64,000 nucleotides of DNA, from positions 62,001-126,000 of the forward strand of contig JBGAQP010000008.1 of NCBI GenBank assembly GCA_044220635.1, written 5' to 3'. Position numbers and translations under genes: made by a program. Below the pieces are notes generated by a model. The model was not told where the DNA came from and searched no databases. It was given only the letters and a program-made list of their open reading frames with translations. Positions 27,110-35,351 of this stretch are shown piece after piece (position 1 is the stretch's first letter; each line of letters starts with the position of its first letter). This DNA is from JBGAQP01 sp044220635. GTDB taxonomy: Bacteria; Pseudomonadota; Gammaproteobacteria; Burkholderiales; Usitatibacteraceae.

Positions 27110-27856
27110 ATGGCGACCAACACGCTCTCCGACTGGTTCGCGTCCCCGCTCGGGCAATACCTGCTCGAGAAGGAGCGCGCGTACCTCGACGACGTGACGC
27201 CCGACATCTTCGGCTTCCACGCGTTGCAGCTGGGGCTGCCGGAGGTCGACTTCCTCCGCGAAAGCCGCATCGCCCACCGCATGCGCATCGCACCCTGGGG
27301 CGAGGTCGCAGTGCGCGCGCGCGGCCACGAGCTGCCGTTCGCCACGCAGTCCGTGGACCTCGCGCTCCTGCCCCACGTGCTCGAGTTCGCCGACGATCCC
27401 CACGCGGTGCTGCGCGAGATCGACCGCGTGATGATGCCCGAGGGGCGCCTCGTCATCGTCGGGTTCAATCCCTGGAGCCTCTGGGGGCTGCGCAGCGCGC
27501 TCGGGTTCTCGCGGCACCTCCATCCCTGGTGCGGTCACTTCGTGTCGCTGCCCCGCGTGAAGGACTGGCTGTCGCTGCTCGGCTTCGACGTCTCGGCCGG
27601 GCGGCTCGCCGGCTACGTGCCGCCCATCGACCGCGAGACCTGGCGCCGGCGCTTCGCCTTCATGGAGCCCGCGGGCGACCGCTGGTGGGCGATCGGGGGC
27701 GCGATCTACATGCTGCAGGCGATCAAGCGCGTACGCGGCATGCGCCTCATCACGCCCGCCTGGCAGGAACAGAAGGCGCGCGAGAAGCGCCTCGTCGCCG
27801 CAGCCAAGCGCGAGGACGCCACGCGGCCCGCCGTCAACCTGAAGCTCGTCAAGTAA
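27110..27856 (+). CDS. SAM-dependent methyltransferase-like protein (YafS-like)
   Basis: A 248-residue protein with the methyltransferase family C-half: LPFATQSVDLALLPHVLEFA, then VLREIDRVMMPEGRLVIVGF and NPWSLWGLR. The glycine-rich SAM-binding motif I (D/E-x-G-x-G) is not seen in the N-terminal part, which instead reads FGFHALQLGLPEVDFLRESR. Position between gloB and rnhA/dnaQ matches E. coli YafS. rnhA starts one base after its stop. The substrate is unknown, and SAM binding is uncertain given the missing motif. Confidence 0.8.
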   Translation: MATNTLSDWFASPLGQYLLEKERAYLDDVTPDIFGFHALQLGLPEVDFLRESRIAHRMRIAPWGEVAVRARGHELPFATQSVDLALLPHVLEFADDPHAVLREIDRVMMPEGRLVIVGFNPWSLWGLRSALGFSRHLHPWCGHFVSLPRVKDWLSLLGFDVSAGRLAGYVPPIDRETWRRRFAFMEPAGDRWWAIGGAIYMLQAIKRVRGMRLITPAWQEQKAREKRLVAAAKREDATRPAVNLKLVK

Positions 27857-27857
27857 C

Positions 27858-28310
27858 TTGAGCCATCGAACCGCGGGACAAGCGGTCCACATCTACACCG
27901 ACGGCGCATGCAAGGGCAATCCCGGCCCGGGAGGCTGGGGCGCCCTGCTGCGCTTCGGCGGCGAGGAACGCGAGATGTGCGGCGGGGAATTCTCGACCAC
28001 GAACAACCGCATGGAGCTCACCGCCGTGATCGAGGCGCTCGCGGCCCTCAAGCGGCCGAGCCGCGTCGTGCTGCACACGGATTCGCAATACGTCCAGAAG
28101 GGCATCACGGAGTGGATCCACGGCTGGAAGGCCAGGGGCTGGCGCACCGCCGGCAAGACCCCGGTGAAGAACGCCGACCTGTGGAAGCGCCTCGACGAGC
28201 TCGCCGCAGGCCACGAGATCGAGTGGAAGTGGGTGCGCGGGCACGCCGGCCACGACGGCAACGAGCGCGCCGACGGCCTGGCGAACCGCGGCGTGGAGGG
28301 ACTGGGGTGA
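27858..28310 (+). CDS. rnhA: Ribonuclease HI (TTG start)
   Basis: A 150-residue RNase HI that degrades the RNA strand of RNA-DNA hybrids. Catalytic residues D15 (IYTDGACKGNPGPGG), E53 (NNRMELTAVIEAL) and D75 (TDSQYVQKGITEW) are present, with the basic handle region and the final GHAGHDGNERAD motif. The start is TTG 27858; no ATG or GTG fits the conserved N-terminus. It overlaps the start of dnaQ by four bases (GTGA). Confidence 0.96.
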   Translation: MSHRTAGQAVHIYTDGACKGNPGPGGWGALLRFGGEEREMCGGEFSTTNNRMELTAVIEALAALKRPSRVVLHTDSQYVQKGITEWIHGWKARGWRTAGKTPVKNADLWKRLDELAAGHEIEWKWVRGHAGHDGNERADGLANRGVEGLG

Positions 28311-29011
28311 GGCGCATCGTCCTCGACACCGAGACCACGGGACTCGCGCCCGAGGAAGGCCATCGCATCATCGAGATCGCCTGCCTGGAGGTCGCCGACC
28401 GCCGCCCGACGGGGCGGCACTTCCACCGCTACGTCAACCCCGAGCGCGAGATCGACGCGGCCGCCACCCAGGTCCACGGCCTCACCGCGGAGGACCTCGC
28501 CGACAAGCCGCGCTTCGCCGACATCGCCGACGAGTTCCTCGACTTCGTCGCCGACGCGGAGCTGCTGATCCACAACGCGCCCTTCGACCTGGGGTTCCTC
28601 GACGCGGAGCTCGCGCGCGCCGGCCGGCCGGCGATCGCCGAGCGCTGCACGGTGACCGACACCCTGGCGCTCGCCCGCGAGCTCCACCCGGGCAAGAAGA
28701 ACTCGCTCGACGCGCTGTGCGAGCGCTACGGCGTCGACCACTCGCGGCGCGCGCTCCACGGGGCGCTGCTCGACGCGCAGCTCCTCGCCGAGGTGTGGCT
28801 CGCGATGACCCGCGGGCAGGACAGCCTCGACATCGCGCTGGGCGCCCCCGACGCAGGGGGTGCCGCGGAGCCGGGCGCGCGCCCCGCGCGGCTCGCGGTG
28901 GTCCGGGCGGACGCCGAGGAGCTGCGACTGCACGCCGAGATGTGCGAGCGCATCGACGGCGAGAGCCGGGGGCGCTGCCTCTGGAAGCGCGCCGCCGGGG
29001 AGCGGGCGTGA
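28307..29011 (+). CDS. dnaQ: DNA polymerase III epsilon subunit, 3'-5' proofreading exonuclease
   Basis: A 234-residue DEDDh exonuclease. Exo I is LDTETTG (D7, E9), exo II is LLIHNAPFDLGFLD and exo III is HGALLDAQLLAEVWLAMTRG. A short C-terminal extension matches the alpha-binding tail. The start is GTG 28307, overlapping the rnhA stop. The open frame extending upstream in this phase is a shadow of rnhA. It proofreads replication as part of the polymerase III core. Its own stop overlaps the GTG of the next gene. Confidence 0.95.
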   Translation: MRRIVLDTETTGLAPEEGHRIIEIACLEVADRRPTGRHFHRYVNPEREIDAAATQVHGLTAEDLADKPRFADIADEFLDFVADAELLIHNAPFDLGFLDAELARAGRPAIAERCTVTDTLALARELHPGKKNSLDALCERYGVDHSRRALHGALLDAQLLAEVWLAMTRGQDSLDIALGAPDAGGAAEPGARPARLAVVRADAEELRLHAEMCERIDGESRGRCLWKRAAGERA

Positions 29012-30729
29012 AGCCGGCCGCCCCGTCCCCGGAGAGCCCGCGCGACGAGCGGCGCGAGCTCGCCTCGCGGATCATCGGCCTGGGCGCCATCCCCATCGCC
29101 GTCTTCTGCGCGATCTTCCTGTTCGCGCGCGCCGCGCTCGGCACGGAGGCGGGCGGGCAGATGTGGACGCTCATCCTCGCCCTGGGCGGGGCCGTGATCG
29201 CGCTCTTCCCGCTCGCCGCCCTCGCCGCGCGCGCGGTGACCGGGGAAGTGCAGGCGGTCGCCGAGGCGGTGCGCCTGGTCGCCGCCGGCGTCGAGGAGCC
29301 GCCGCTGCCGGAGCTCACCCCGCCCCTCGAGGGGCTCAAGCGCGAGGTCCTCGGGCTCGCGCGCGACATCCAGGGCCAGCAGGCGCGCCTGCAGGAGCGC
29401 CTCGACACCGCCCGCCAGCAGATCTTCTTCCTCACGAACCACGACGCCCTCACGGGGCTCGCCAACCGCAAGACGCTGGAGGAGCGCCTCGAGAGCGCCA
29501 TGGCGGGCGCGAAGAACATGGGCAGCACGCACGCGCTCCTCTATCTCGACATCGACCATTTCCACCGGATCAACGATTCCTTCGGCCACCTCGCCGGCGA
29601 CGAGCTCCTGCGCCGCATCACGCCCGTGCTCAAGGGCTGCCTGCGCGAGGAAGAGCGCCTCGCGCGGGTCGGGGGCGACGAGTTCGCCGTGCTCATCGAG
29701 AACTGCAGCGCGGACTACGCGATGGCCACCGCCACGCAGCTGCGCGATGCCGTGCAGTCCTGGCAGTTCGAGTGGGAGGACCGCGCCTTCCAGGTCGGGG
29801 TGAGCGTCGGCATCGTCGCGATCACCAAGCTCACCCCCAGCATCTCGGCGATCTTCAGCGAGGCGGACACCGCCTGCTTCACCGCGAAGGAGCAGGGGCG
29901 CAACCGCGTGTTCGCCTTCCACGACGCCTCCGCCTCCCAGTACCTGCGCCAGACGAGCCGCGGCTGGCTCAAGCGCATCAACGACGCGCTCTCCGAGGGC
30001 GCCTTCACGCTGCTCTACCAGCCGATCCTGCCGCTCGAGGGGCCGCGCACGACGGGTGTGCGGCGCTTCGAGGCGCTGCTGCGCATGAGCGAGACGGGCG
30101 GCGAGCTGATCCTGCCGATGTCGTTCATCCCCGTCGCCGAGCGCTACGACCTGATGCGCACCATCGACCGCTGGGTGATCGAGCGCGCGTTCTCCGACTT
30201 CCGCCGCCTCGCGAAGCGCCGCGACCACCCGATGCCCGCCGAGTTCTCGATCAATCTTTCGGGGCACACGCTCTCGAGCCCCGAGTTCGCCGACTTCCTG
30301 AAGGAGCGCTTCACGCACTACGGCGTGCCGCCGCAGTGCGTGTACTTCGAGATCACGGAGACGGCCGCGATCGCCAACGTCGAGCGCGCGCGCGCGCTGA
30401 TCGAGTCGCTGCGCGCGCTCGGCGTGCGCTTCTTCCTCGACGACTTCGGCTCGGGGCTGTCGTCGTTCAATTACCTCAAGCATTTCCCGGTCGACGGGAT
30501 CAAGATCGACGGGCTGTTCGTGAAGGGGGTCGCGCGCAACTACCTCGACTACGCCCTGGTCGAGTCGATCCAGAAGATCGGCACGAGCCTCGGACTGCAG
30601 ACCATCGCGGAGTACGTCGAGAACGAGGACATCGCGAGGAAGCTCATCCAGATCGGCATTCCCCTGGGGCAGGGCTTCTTCCTCTCGCCCCCGCGCCCCT
30701 GGGAGGCGCTCTTCGACGAGGCCGCCTGA
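29008..30729 (+). CDS. Membrane diguanylate cyclase/phosphodiesterase (GGDEF-EAL)
   Basis: A 573-residue cyclic di-GMP enzyme. Two N-terminal transmembrane helices (about residues 23-44 and 52-75) flank a tiny periplasmic loop. A HAMP-like/coiled linker follows, then a GGDEF domain with intact G222-G-D-E-F226. The EAL domain has the motif EALLR (E355), with YFEITETA and LDDFGSGLSSFNYLKHFPVD. Both domains look catalytically competent by motif. GTG 29008 overlaps the dnaQ stop, an unusual coupling of a replication gene to a second-messenger enzyme. No sensory domain is evident outside the membrane part. Confidence 0.92.
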   Translation: MKPAAPSPESPRDERRELASRIIGLGAIPIAVFCAIFLFARAALGTEAGGQMWTLILALGGAVIALFPLAALAARAVTGEVQAVAEAVRLVAAGVEEPPLPELTPPLEGLKREVLGLARDIQGQQARLQERLDTARQQIFFLTNHDALTGLANRKTLEERLESAMAGAKNMGSTHALLYLDIDHFHRINDSFGHLAGDELLRRITPVLKGCLREEERLARVGGDEFAVLIENCSADYAMATATQLRDAVQSWQFEWEDRAFQVGVSVGIVAITKLTPSISAIFSEADTACFTAKEQGRNRVFAFHDASASQYLRQTSRGWLKRINDALSEGAFTLLYQPILPLEGPRTTGVRRFEALLRMSETGGELILPMSFIPVAERYDLMRTIDRWVIERAFSDFRRLAKRRDHPMPAEFSINLSGHTLSSPEFADFLKERFTHYGVPPQCVYFEITETAAIANVERARALIESLRALGVRFFLDDFGSGLSSFNYLKHFPVDGIKIDGLFVKGVARNYLDYALVESIQKIGTSLGLQTIAEYVENEDIARKLIQIGIPLGQGFFLSPPRPWEALFDEAA

Positions 30730-30806
30730 GGCGGTTGCCCGCCCCGGGGGTGCGCGCGGCCGGCCTGGTTCGGCTCTCGAAACGGGCGGCAGGCCGCGCC
30801 CGGGCG

Positions 30807-30837
30807 CTGGCACGGCGGGCAGGGCGTGGGATATACT
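30807..30837 (+). promoter_or_regulatory. Candidate promoter of the two cytochrome c genes
   Basis: CTGGCA (30807-30812) and TATACT (30832-30837) are 19 bases apart and lie about 50 bases before the first cytochrome ATG. The position is sensible; the spacing is slightly long. Confidence 0.4.
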
Positions 30838-30885
30838 TCGCCGCTGCTGCACGCCCATACCCACTCGAAAAAACCCCCGATCCCC

Positions 30886-31221
30886 ATGTCCACACTCCGC
30901 ATCCTCGTCGCCGCCACGGCGGCCGCGCTGGCCTTCGGCGCGCACGCAGCCGGCGACCCGGCCGCGGGCAAGAAGCGCAATTTCCAGTGCCAGGGCTGCC
31001 ACGGCATCCCCGGCTGGAAGACCGCCTTCCCCGAGGTCTACACCGTTCCCAAGCTCGGGGGGCAGCATCCGGCCTACATCGTCTCCGCGCTCAAGGCCTA
31101 CAAGAAGGGCGAGCGCGACCATCCGACGATGCGCGCCATCGCCGCCGACCTCTCCGACAAGGACATGGAGGATCTGGCGGCCTACTACGGCAACGGCGCC
31201 TCGGCGACGGCGAAGAAATGA
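30886..31221 (+). CDS. Small periplasmic class I cytochrome c, first of pair
   Basis: A 111-residue exported monoheme cytochrome. Signal peptide MSTLRILVAATAAALAFGAHA is followed by the heme site C35-QG-C38-H39. A likely axial methionine is in PTMRAIAADLSD. The fold segments KLGGQHPAYIVSALKAYKKG resemble cytochrome c553/c4 halves. ATG 30886 is chosen because the signal peptide starts there; the frame extends 20 codons upstream without sense. It would carry electrons in the periplasm. The ATG of the next cytochrome region overlaps its stop. Confidence 0.88.
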   Translation: MSTLRILVAATAAALAFGAHAAGDPAAGKKRNFQCQGCHGIPGWKTAFPEVYTVPKLGGQHPAYIVSALKAYKKGERDHPTMRAIAADLSDKDMEDLAAYYGNGASATAKK

Positions 31222-31232
31222 GGAGCGCGACC

Positions 31233-31556
31233 ATGACGACCAAGACGCTCTTCGCGGCCGCCCTGATCGCGATCTGCGCCCCCGCCTTCGCCGCCAAGGG
31301 CGACGCGGAGGCCGGCAAGAAGAAGGCCGAGCCCTGCAAGGCCTGCCACGGCGAGACGGGCCTCAGCGCGAGCCCCGAGTTCCCGAACCTCGCGGGCCAG
31401 AACGCCGATTACCTCGCGGCCGCCCTCGCCCACTACAAGGCGGGCAAGCGCAAGAACCCCATCATGCAGGGCCAGGTGGCCAACCTCTCGCCGCGGGACA
31501 TGCAGGACCTCGCGGCGCACTTCGCCGCGCAGAAGGGCCTCGCGATCAAGTACTGA
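31233..31556 (+). CDS. Small periplasmic class I cytochrome c, second of pair
   Basis: A 107-residue monoheme cytochrome with signal peptide KTLFAAALIAICAPAFA, heme site C35-KA-C38-H39 and a probable axial methionine in NPIMQGQVANLS. AGGAG seven bases upstream supports ATG 31233; an in-frame ATG at 31218 overlapping the previous stop is less likely. It resembles the first gene product (NLAGQNADYLAAALAHYKAG), so the pair looks like a split or duplicated cytochrome c4-type arrangement. Confidence 0.88.
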   Translation: MTTKTLFAAALIAICAPAFAAKGDAEAGKKKAEPCKACHGETGLSASPEFPNLAGQNADYLAAALAHYKAGKRKNPIMQGQVANLSPRDMQDLAAHFAAQKGLAIKY

Positions 31557-31576
31557 GCGGCCTTTCCCGCGACCCC

Positions 31577-31606
31577 GAAAGCCCGGCCCCGTGCCGGGCT
31601 TTCGCT
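31577..31606. terminator. Strong bidirectional terminator
   Basis: Arms 31577-31587 (GAAAGCCCGGC) and 31593-31603 (GCCGGGCTTTC) are perfectly complementary, with a five-base loop. A-rich and T-rich flanks occur on either side. It sits between the convergent cytochrome and DUF1841 genes. Confidence 0.85.
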
Positions 31607-31620
31607 TTGCGGCGCGCCGC

Positions 31621-32046
31621 TCAGAGCCTGCGGCGCAGGCAGTCGAGGTAGGCCTCGTTGTCGAAGCCGGTGCCGTGGCGCTGCGCCTTCCAGAGCACCT
31701 CGGCGAGGCACTCCATCGCCGCGTGCCGGGCCGTGTGCTCCGAATCGAGGCGGCGGGCGAGCGTGGCGAGAATCCCGCGGATGCCCGGTGGCTGGTCGAT
31801 CGCCGCCTGCTCGTCGATCGCGAGGTGCAGCGCGAGGTGCAGGAACGGGTTCGTCTCGCCCTCCTCGGGCGTCCAGGTCCGGTCGCGGTAGCGCTCCGGG
31901 TCCGAGAGCACCGGGTGGTACTCGGGGTGCTCGAGCACGATCGCGAGCGCCTGGGACTCCAGGGGCGTGAGCGCCTCGCCCGCGCGCGATTTCGCCCAGG
32001 TCGCGAACAGGAAATCGCGGGCCTGGTCGCGGGTCGGCTCAAACAC
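31621..32046 (-). CDS. DUF1841 family protein (GTG start)
   Basis: A 141-residue protein of unknown role, matching the DUF1841 family from its N-terminal MFEPTRDQARDFLFATWAK, PLESQALAIVLEHPEYH, and C-terminal ...HGTGFDNEAYLDCLRR segments. It is soluble, without a signal peptide or membrane segment. The start is GTG 32046, overlapping the nth stop by eight bases, so translation is probably coupled. The family is common in beta- and gammaproteobacteria and often accompanies nth; no activity is established. Confidence 0.85.
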   Translation of the reverse strand: MFEPTRDQARDFLFATWAKSRAGEALTPLESQALAIVLEHPEYHPVLSDPERYRDRTWTPEEGETNPFLHLALHLAIDEQAAIDQPPGIRGILATLARRLDSEHTARHAAMECLAEVLWKAQRHGTGFDNEAYLDCLRRRL

Positions 32047-32680
32047 GGTGCATCGCCTTTTCCCTGAACCCGCACTGCTCGTAGACGAGGCAGGCGCCGC
32101 AGCGGGGCTTGCGCGCGAGGCAGGTGTAGCGACCGTGCAGGATGAGCCAGTGGTGCGCGTGGCGGCGGAACGCCTCGGGAACGACCCGGAGGAGCGCCTT
32201 TTCGACGGCGAGGGGATCCTTCCCGGGGGCGAGCCCGGTGCGGTTGGCCACGCGGAAGATGTGGGTGTCGACGGCGATCGTCGGCTCGCCGAAGGCGACG
32301 TTCAGCACCACGTTCGCGGTCTTGCGGCCCACGCCCGGAAGCGCCTCGAGCGCCTCGCGCGTGCGCGGCACCTCGCCGCCGTGGCGCTCGAGGAGAAGGC
32401 GCGACATCGCCACGACGTTCTTCGCCTTGGTCCGGAAGAGCCCGATGGTCCGGACATACCCCGCGAGCCCCTCCTCGCCGAGGGCCACGATCGCCGCGGG
32501 GGTGTTCGCCACGGGGAAGAGCTTCGCGGTGGCGAGGTTCACGCTCCTGTCGGTGGCCTGCGCCGAGAGGATCACCGCGACCAGCAGCTCGTAGGGCGTG
32601 CGGTAGGCGAGCTCGCTGCGCGGCTGCGGATTCGCGGCGGCCAGGCGCGCGAAGAAGGCCTGGCGCCGGGCGGGGCTCAT
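32039..32680 (-). CDS. nth: Endonuclease III, base-excision DNA glycosylase/AP lyase
   Basis: A 213-residue HhH-GPD enzyme removing oxidised pyrimidines. The helix-hairpin-helix with catalytic lysine is LPGVGRKTANVVLNVAFG, and the catalytic aspartate is in AVDTHIFRVANRTG. The C-terminal 4Fe-4S loop has the spacing C-x6-C-x2-C-x5-C. ATG 32680 overlaps the rnfB stop (ATGA). The frame runs on upstream, but that part is a shadow of rnfB. Confidence 0.96.
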   Translation of the reverse strand: MSPARRQAFFARLAAANPQPRSELAYRTPYELLVAVILSAQATDRSVNLATAKLFPVANTPAAIVALGEEGLAGYVRTIGLFRTKAKNVVAMSRLLLERHGGEVPRTREALEALPGVGRKTANVVLNVAFGEPTIAVDTHIFRVANRTGLAPGKDPLAVEKALLRVVPEAFRRHAHHWLILHGRYTCLARKPRCGACLVYEQCGFREKAMHRV

Positions 32681-33186
32681 TCGCGGCACTCGAGGCTCGC
32701 GGCGCGTTCGGCGGCATCGCGGGCGATGCGCAGGCGGTGGAATTCGTGCCGGGACCGGGAGAGCGAGGCCTCGGGAAGCGCCGGCGCGGCGACGAGCGCG
32801 ATGCAATCCACGGGGCAGGGCGGCAGGCACAGCTCGCAGCCCGTGCACCAGGCGGCGATCACGGTGTGCATGAGCTTCGGGGCGCCGACGATCGCGTCCA
32901 CCGGGCAGGCCGCGAGGCACTTGGCGCAGCCGATGCACTCGGGCTCGTCGATCACGGCCACCTGCGGCGGGCGGTGCGGGCCGCAGGCGGGGTCGAGGGG
33001 CTTCGCGCTCCGGCCGAGCAGCCGGGCGAGGCGCCCGACGCCTTCGTCGCCTCCCGGGGGGCAGCGGTCGATGTCGGCCTCCCCGCGCGCGATCGCCTCG
33101 GCATAGGGCCGGCAGCCCTCGAAGCCGCATTGCGTGCACTGCGTCTGGGGAAGGAGCGCGTCGATGCGCTCGGCGAGGCGGTTCAT
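32677..33186 (-). CDS. rnfB: RnfB/RsxB-type iron-sulfur protein without membrane anchor
   Basis: A 169-residue ferredoxin. An N-terminal 4Fe-4S motif of the RnfB kind has C17, C20, C25 and C42. Two bacterial ferredoxin clusters follow: CIGCAKCLAACPVDAI and CTGCELCLPPCPVDCI. The N-terminal membrane helix of full RnfB is absent, and no rnfA, C, D, G or E gene is adjacent. It overlaps nth on one side and ald on the other by four bases. In E. coli the rsx operon ends at nth, so this looks like a surviving piece of that arrangement, possibly serving as a soluble electron donor. Confidence 0.85.
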   Translation of the reverse strand: MNRLAERIDALLPQTQCTQCGFEGCRPYAEAIARGEADIDRCPPGGDEGVGRLARLLGRSAKPLDPACGPHRPPQVAVIDEPECIGCAKCLAACPVDAIVGAPKLMHTVIAAWCTGCELCLPPCPVDCIALVAAPALPEASLSRSRHEFHRLRIARDAAERAASLECRE

Positions 33187-34295
33187 GCGGCGAGCGCCTC
33201 CTCGACGGGCGACCAGTCGAGGCCGGCCTCGGCGGCGATTGCCGGGTGCGTGGGGCGGCCGTTCCACAGCACCACGCCCGCGCGCAGCGCCGCGTTCTGG
33301 GCGAGGGCGCGCGCCACGCCCTTGCCGGCCATCTCGAGCACGAAGGGCAGGGCGGCGGCGGCCAGCGCCGCGGTCGCGCTTCTCGCGTAGGCCGCGGGCA
33401 TGTTGCCCACGCAATAGTGGACCACGCCTTCGGCAACGAAGGTGGGTTCGGCGTGCGTGGTCGGGCGTGAGGTCTCCGCCACCCCGCCCGCGTCGATCGA
33501 GACGTCGACGATCACCGCGCCCGGCCGCATCCGGCGCACGAGCGTGCGGGGCAGCAGCTTCGGCGTCGGCGTGGCCGGGACGAAGACCGCGCCCACGACC
33601 AGGTCCGCGGCGAGCGCGGCCGCCTCGACCGCGGCGCCCGTGGCGATCCCGACGGCCATGCGCGCGCCGTGCTTCGCGCGCAGCCGCTCGCGCGTGCGCT
33701 CGCTGCGGCACAGGAGCGTCACGCTCGCGCCCATGGCGCTCGCGAGTTCCGCCGCGCCCTCGCCCGCGTGGCCCGCTCCGAGCACGAGCACCTGTGCGGG
33801 TTGCGCGCCGGGCGCCCCGCCGAACAGCGTCCCGTTGCCGCCCTGCGGAAGGCCGAGCAGGTGCGCGCCCAGCGGGATCGCCATGCGCCCGGCGATCGCC
33901 GACATCGGCGCGAGCAGCGGGAAAAGGCCGTCGGGGTCGTGCACCATCTCGAAGGCGATCGCGCTCACGCCCCGCCTGGCGAGCGCGCGCGTGAGCTCCG
34001 GCTCGCCTGCCAGGTGCTGGAAGCCGAAGAGGACGAGCCCCGGCGCGAGGCGCTCGCGCTCGCCGGGCTGGATCTCCTTCACCTTGACCGCGAGGTCCAC
34101 CGCCCAGGCCGCCGCGCGGTCCGCGATGCGCGCGCCGGCGGCGGCGAATTCCGCGTCCGCGAGGCCCACGCCCGAGCCCGCGCCCGATTCCACGACCACC
34201 TCGTGGCCGGCCGCGGCGAGCGCGCGCACGCCGGCGGGAACCAGGGCCAGCCGGCGCTCGCCTTCCTTCGTCTCGCGGGGCACGCCGATGCGCAT
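33183..34295 (-). CDS. ald: Alanine dehydrogenase
   Basis: A 370-residue NAD-dependent enzyme interconverting L-alanine and pyruvate plus ammonia. It begins MRIGVPRETKEGERRLALVP, typical of the AlaDH/PNT family. The substrate lysine is in AVKVKEIQPGE and the catalytic histidine in FGFQHLAGEPEL. The NAD motif VLVLGAGHAGEGAAELA differs from the canonical GxGxxG by having His-Ala-Gly. The C-terminal VHYCVGNMPAAYARSAT is conserved. ATG 34295 overlaps the pyrD stop by one base, and its stop overlaps rnfB by four. FGFQHLA in place of the usual FTYLHLA is a minor variation. Confidence 0.9.
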   Translation of the reverse strand: MRIGVPRETKEGERRLALVPAGVRALAAAGHEVVVESGAGSGVGLADAEFAAAGARIADRAAAWAVDLAVKVKEIQPGERERLAPGLVLFGFQHLAGEPELTRALARRGVSAIAFEMVHDPDGLFPLLAPMSAIAGRMAIPLGAHLLGLPQGGNGTLFGGAPGAQPAQVLVLGAGHAGEGAAELASAMGASVTLLCRSERTRERLRAKHGARMAVGIATGAAVEAAALAADLVVGAVFVPATPTPKLLPRTLVRRMRPGAVIVDVSIDAGGVAETSRPTTHAEPTFVAEGVVHYCVGNMPAAYARSATAALAAAALPFVLEMAGKGVARALAQNAALRAGVVLWNGRPTHPAIAAEAGLDWSPVEEALAA

Positions 34296-35308
34296 CAGCG
34301 CCTCAGCGCGCGGCGCGAATCGGCGATGACCCGCGGCCCGCGGTAGATGAACCCGGTGTAGACCTGCACGAGGCTCGCGCCCGCCTCGACCTTGGCGCGC
34401 GCGTCCTCGCCCGAGAGGATGCCGCCCACGCCGATGAGGGGGAGCTTGCCGCCGAGGGCCTTCGCGAGGGCGGCGAGCACGGCCGTCGAACGCGCGAAGA
34501 GCGGGCGACCCGAGAGCCCTCCGGCCTCGACGGCCGCCGGGTGCCCCGCAACGCCCTCGCGCCCGACGGTCGTGTTGGTGGCGATCAGCGCGTCGACGCG
34601 GTGGCGCAGGGCGAACTCGGCGATCGCCTCGATCCCGGCCTCGTCGAGGTCCGGCGCGACTTTCACGGCGATGGGCTTCCTGCGGCCGTGGCGCGCGGCG
34701 AGCGCGTCGCGCCGCGCCATGACGACGCCGAGCAGCTCGTCGAGGTTGTCCGGCGACTGGAGCTCGCGCAGGCTCTTCGTGTTGGGCGAGGAGATGTTGA
34801 CCGCGATGTAGCTCGCGCGGGCGTAGACCGCGTCGAGGCAGGCGAGGTAGTCGCGCGAGGCGTTCTCGATGGGGGTGTCGAAATTCTTGCCGATGTTGAT
34901 CCCGAGCACGCCGCGGAAGCTCGAGCGCTCGAGGTTGGCGAGGAGCTGCTCGACGCCCACGTTGTTGAAGCCCATGCGGTTGATGATCGCCTCGTGCTCG
35001 ACGAGGCGGAAGAGCCGCGGCTTCGGGTTTCCCGGCTGCGGTCGCGGCGTCACCGTGCCCACCTCGAGGAACCCGAATCCCAGCGCCCCGAGCGCGTCGA
35101 CGTACTCGCCGTTCTTGTCGAGGCCGGCAGCGAGCCCCACGGGGTTCGGGAAATCGATGCCCATGACGTTGCGGGCCTCCCCGGAGTCGCTGCCCGCGCC
35201 CAGGAGTGCGGCGCCGGGCCCGAGCGCGCACAGCGACTTCAGCGCGAGGTCGTGGGCGAATTCGGGATCGAGGCGGAAGAGGGCTGCGCGGGCGAGCGAG
35301 TAGAGCAC
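34295..35308 (-). CDS. pyrD: Dihydroorotate dehydrogenase (quinone), class 2
   Basis: A 337-residue FMN enzyme of pyrimidine synthesis that passes electrons to the quinone pool. The N-terminal amphipathic membrane-association helices (LYSLARAALFRLDPEFAHDL) mark class 2. Conserved stretches are NPVGLAAGLDKNGEYVDALG, RLFRLVEHEAIINRMGFNN, NISSPNTKSLRELQ and the phosphate-binding GVGGILSGEDA. The start is GTG 35308. A dispersed repeat lies immediately upstream. Confidence 0.96.
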   Translation of the reverse strand: MLYSLARAALFRLDPEFAHDLALKSLCALGPGAALLGAGSDSGEARNVMGIDFPNPVGLAAGLDKNGEYVDALGALGFGFLEVGTVTPRPQPGNPKPRLFRLVEHEAIINRMGFNNVGVEQLLANLERSSFRGVLGINIGKNFDTPIENASRDYLACLDAVYARASYIAVNISSPNTKSLRELQSPDNLDELLGVVMARRDALAARHGRRKPIAVKVAPDLDEAGIEAIAEFALRHRVDALIATNTTVGREGVAGHPAAVEAGGLSGRPLFARSTAVLAALAKALGGKLPLIGVGGILSGEDARAKVEAGASLVQVYTGFIYRGPRVIADSRRALRR

Positions 35309-35320
35309 GGTCGATTCGTC

Positions 35321-35345
35321 ATTCCCGCTCAGGCGGTAATCCCTT
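35321..35345. repeat. Dispersed inverted-repeat element, copy 2 (degraded)
   Basis: ATTCCCGCTCAGGCGGTAAT followed by CCC lies just upstream of the pyrD GTG and matches the element at 21591-21615 with a few changes. In the inner arms GCGG is retained and one G has become T. Confidence 0.5.
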
Positions 35346-35351
35346 CGTTAG

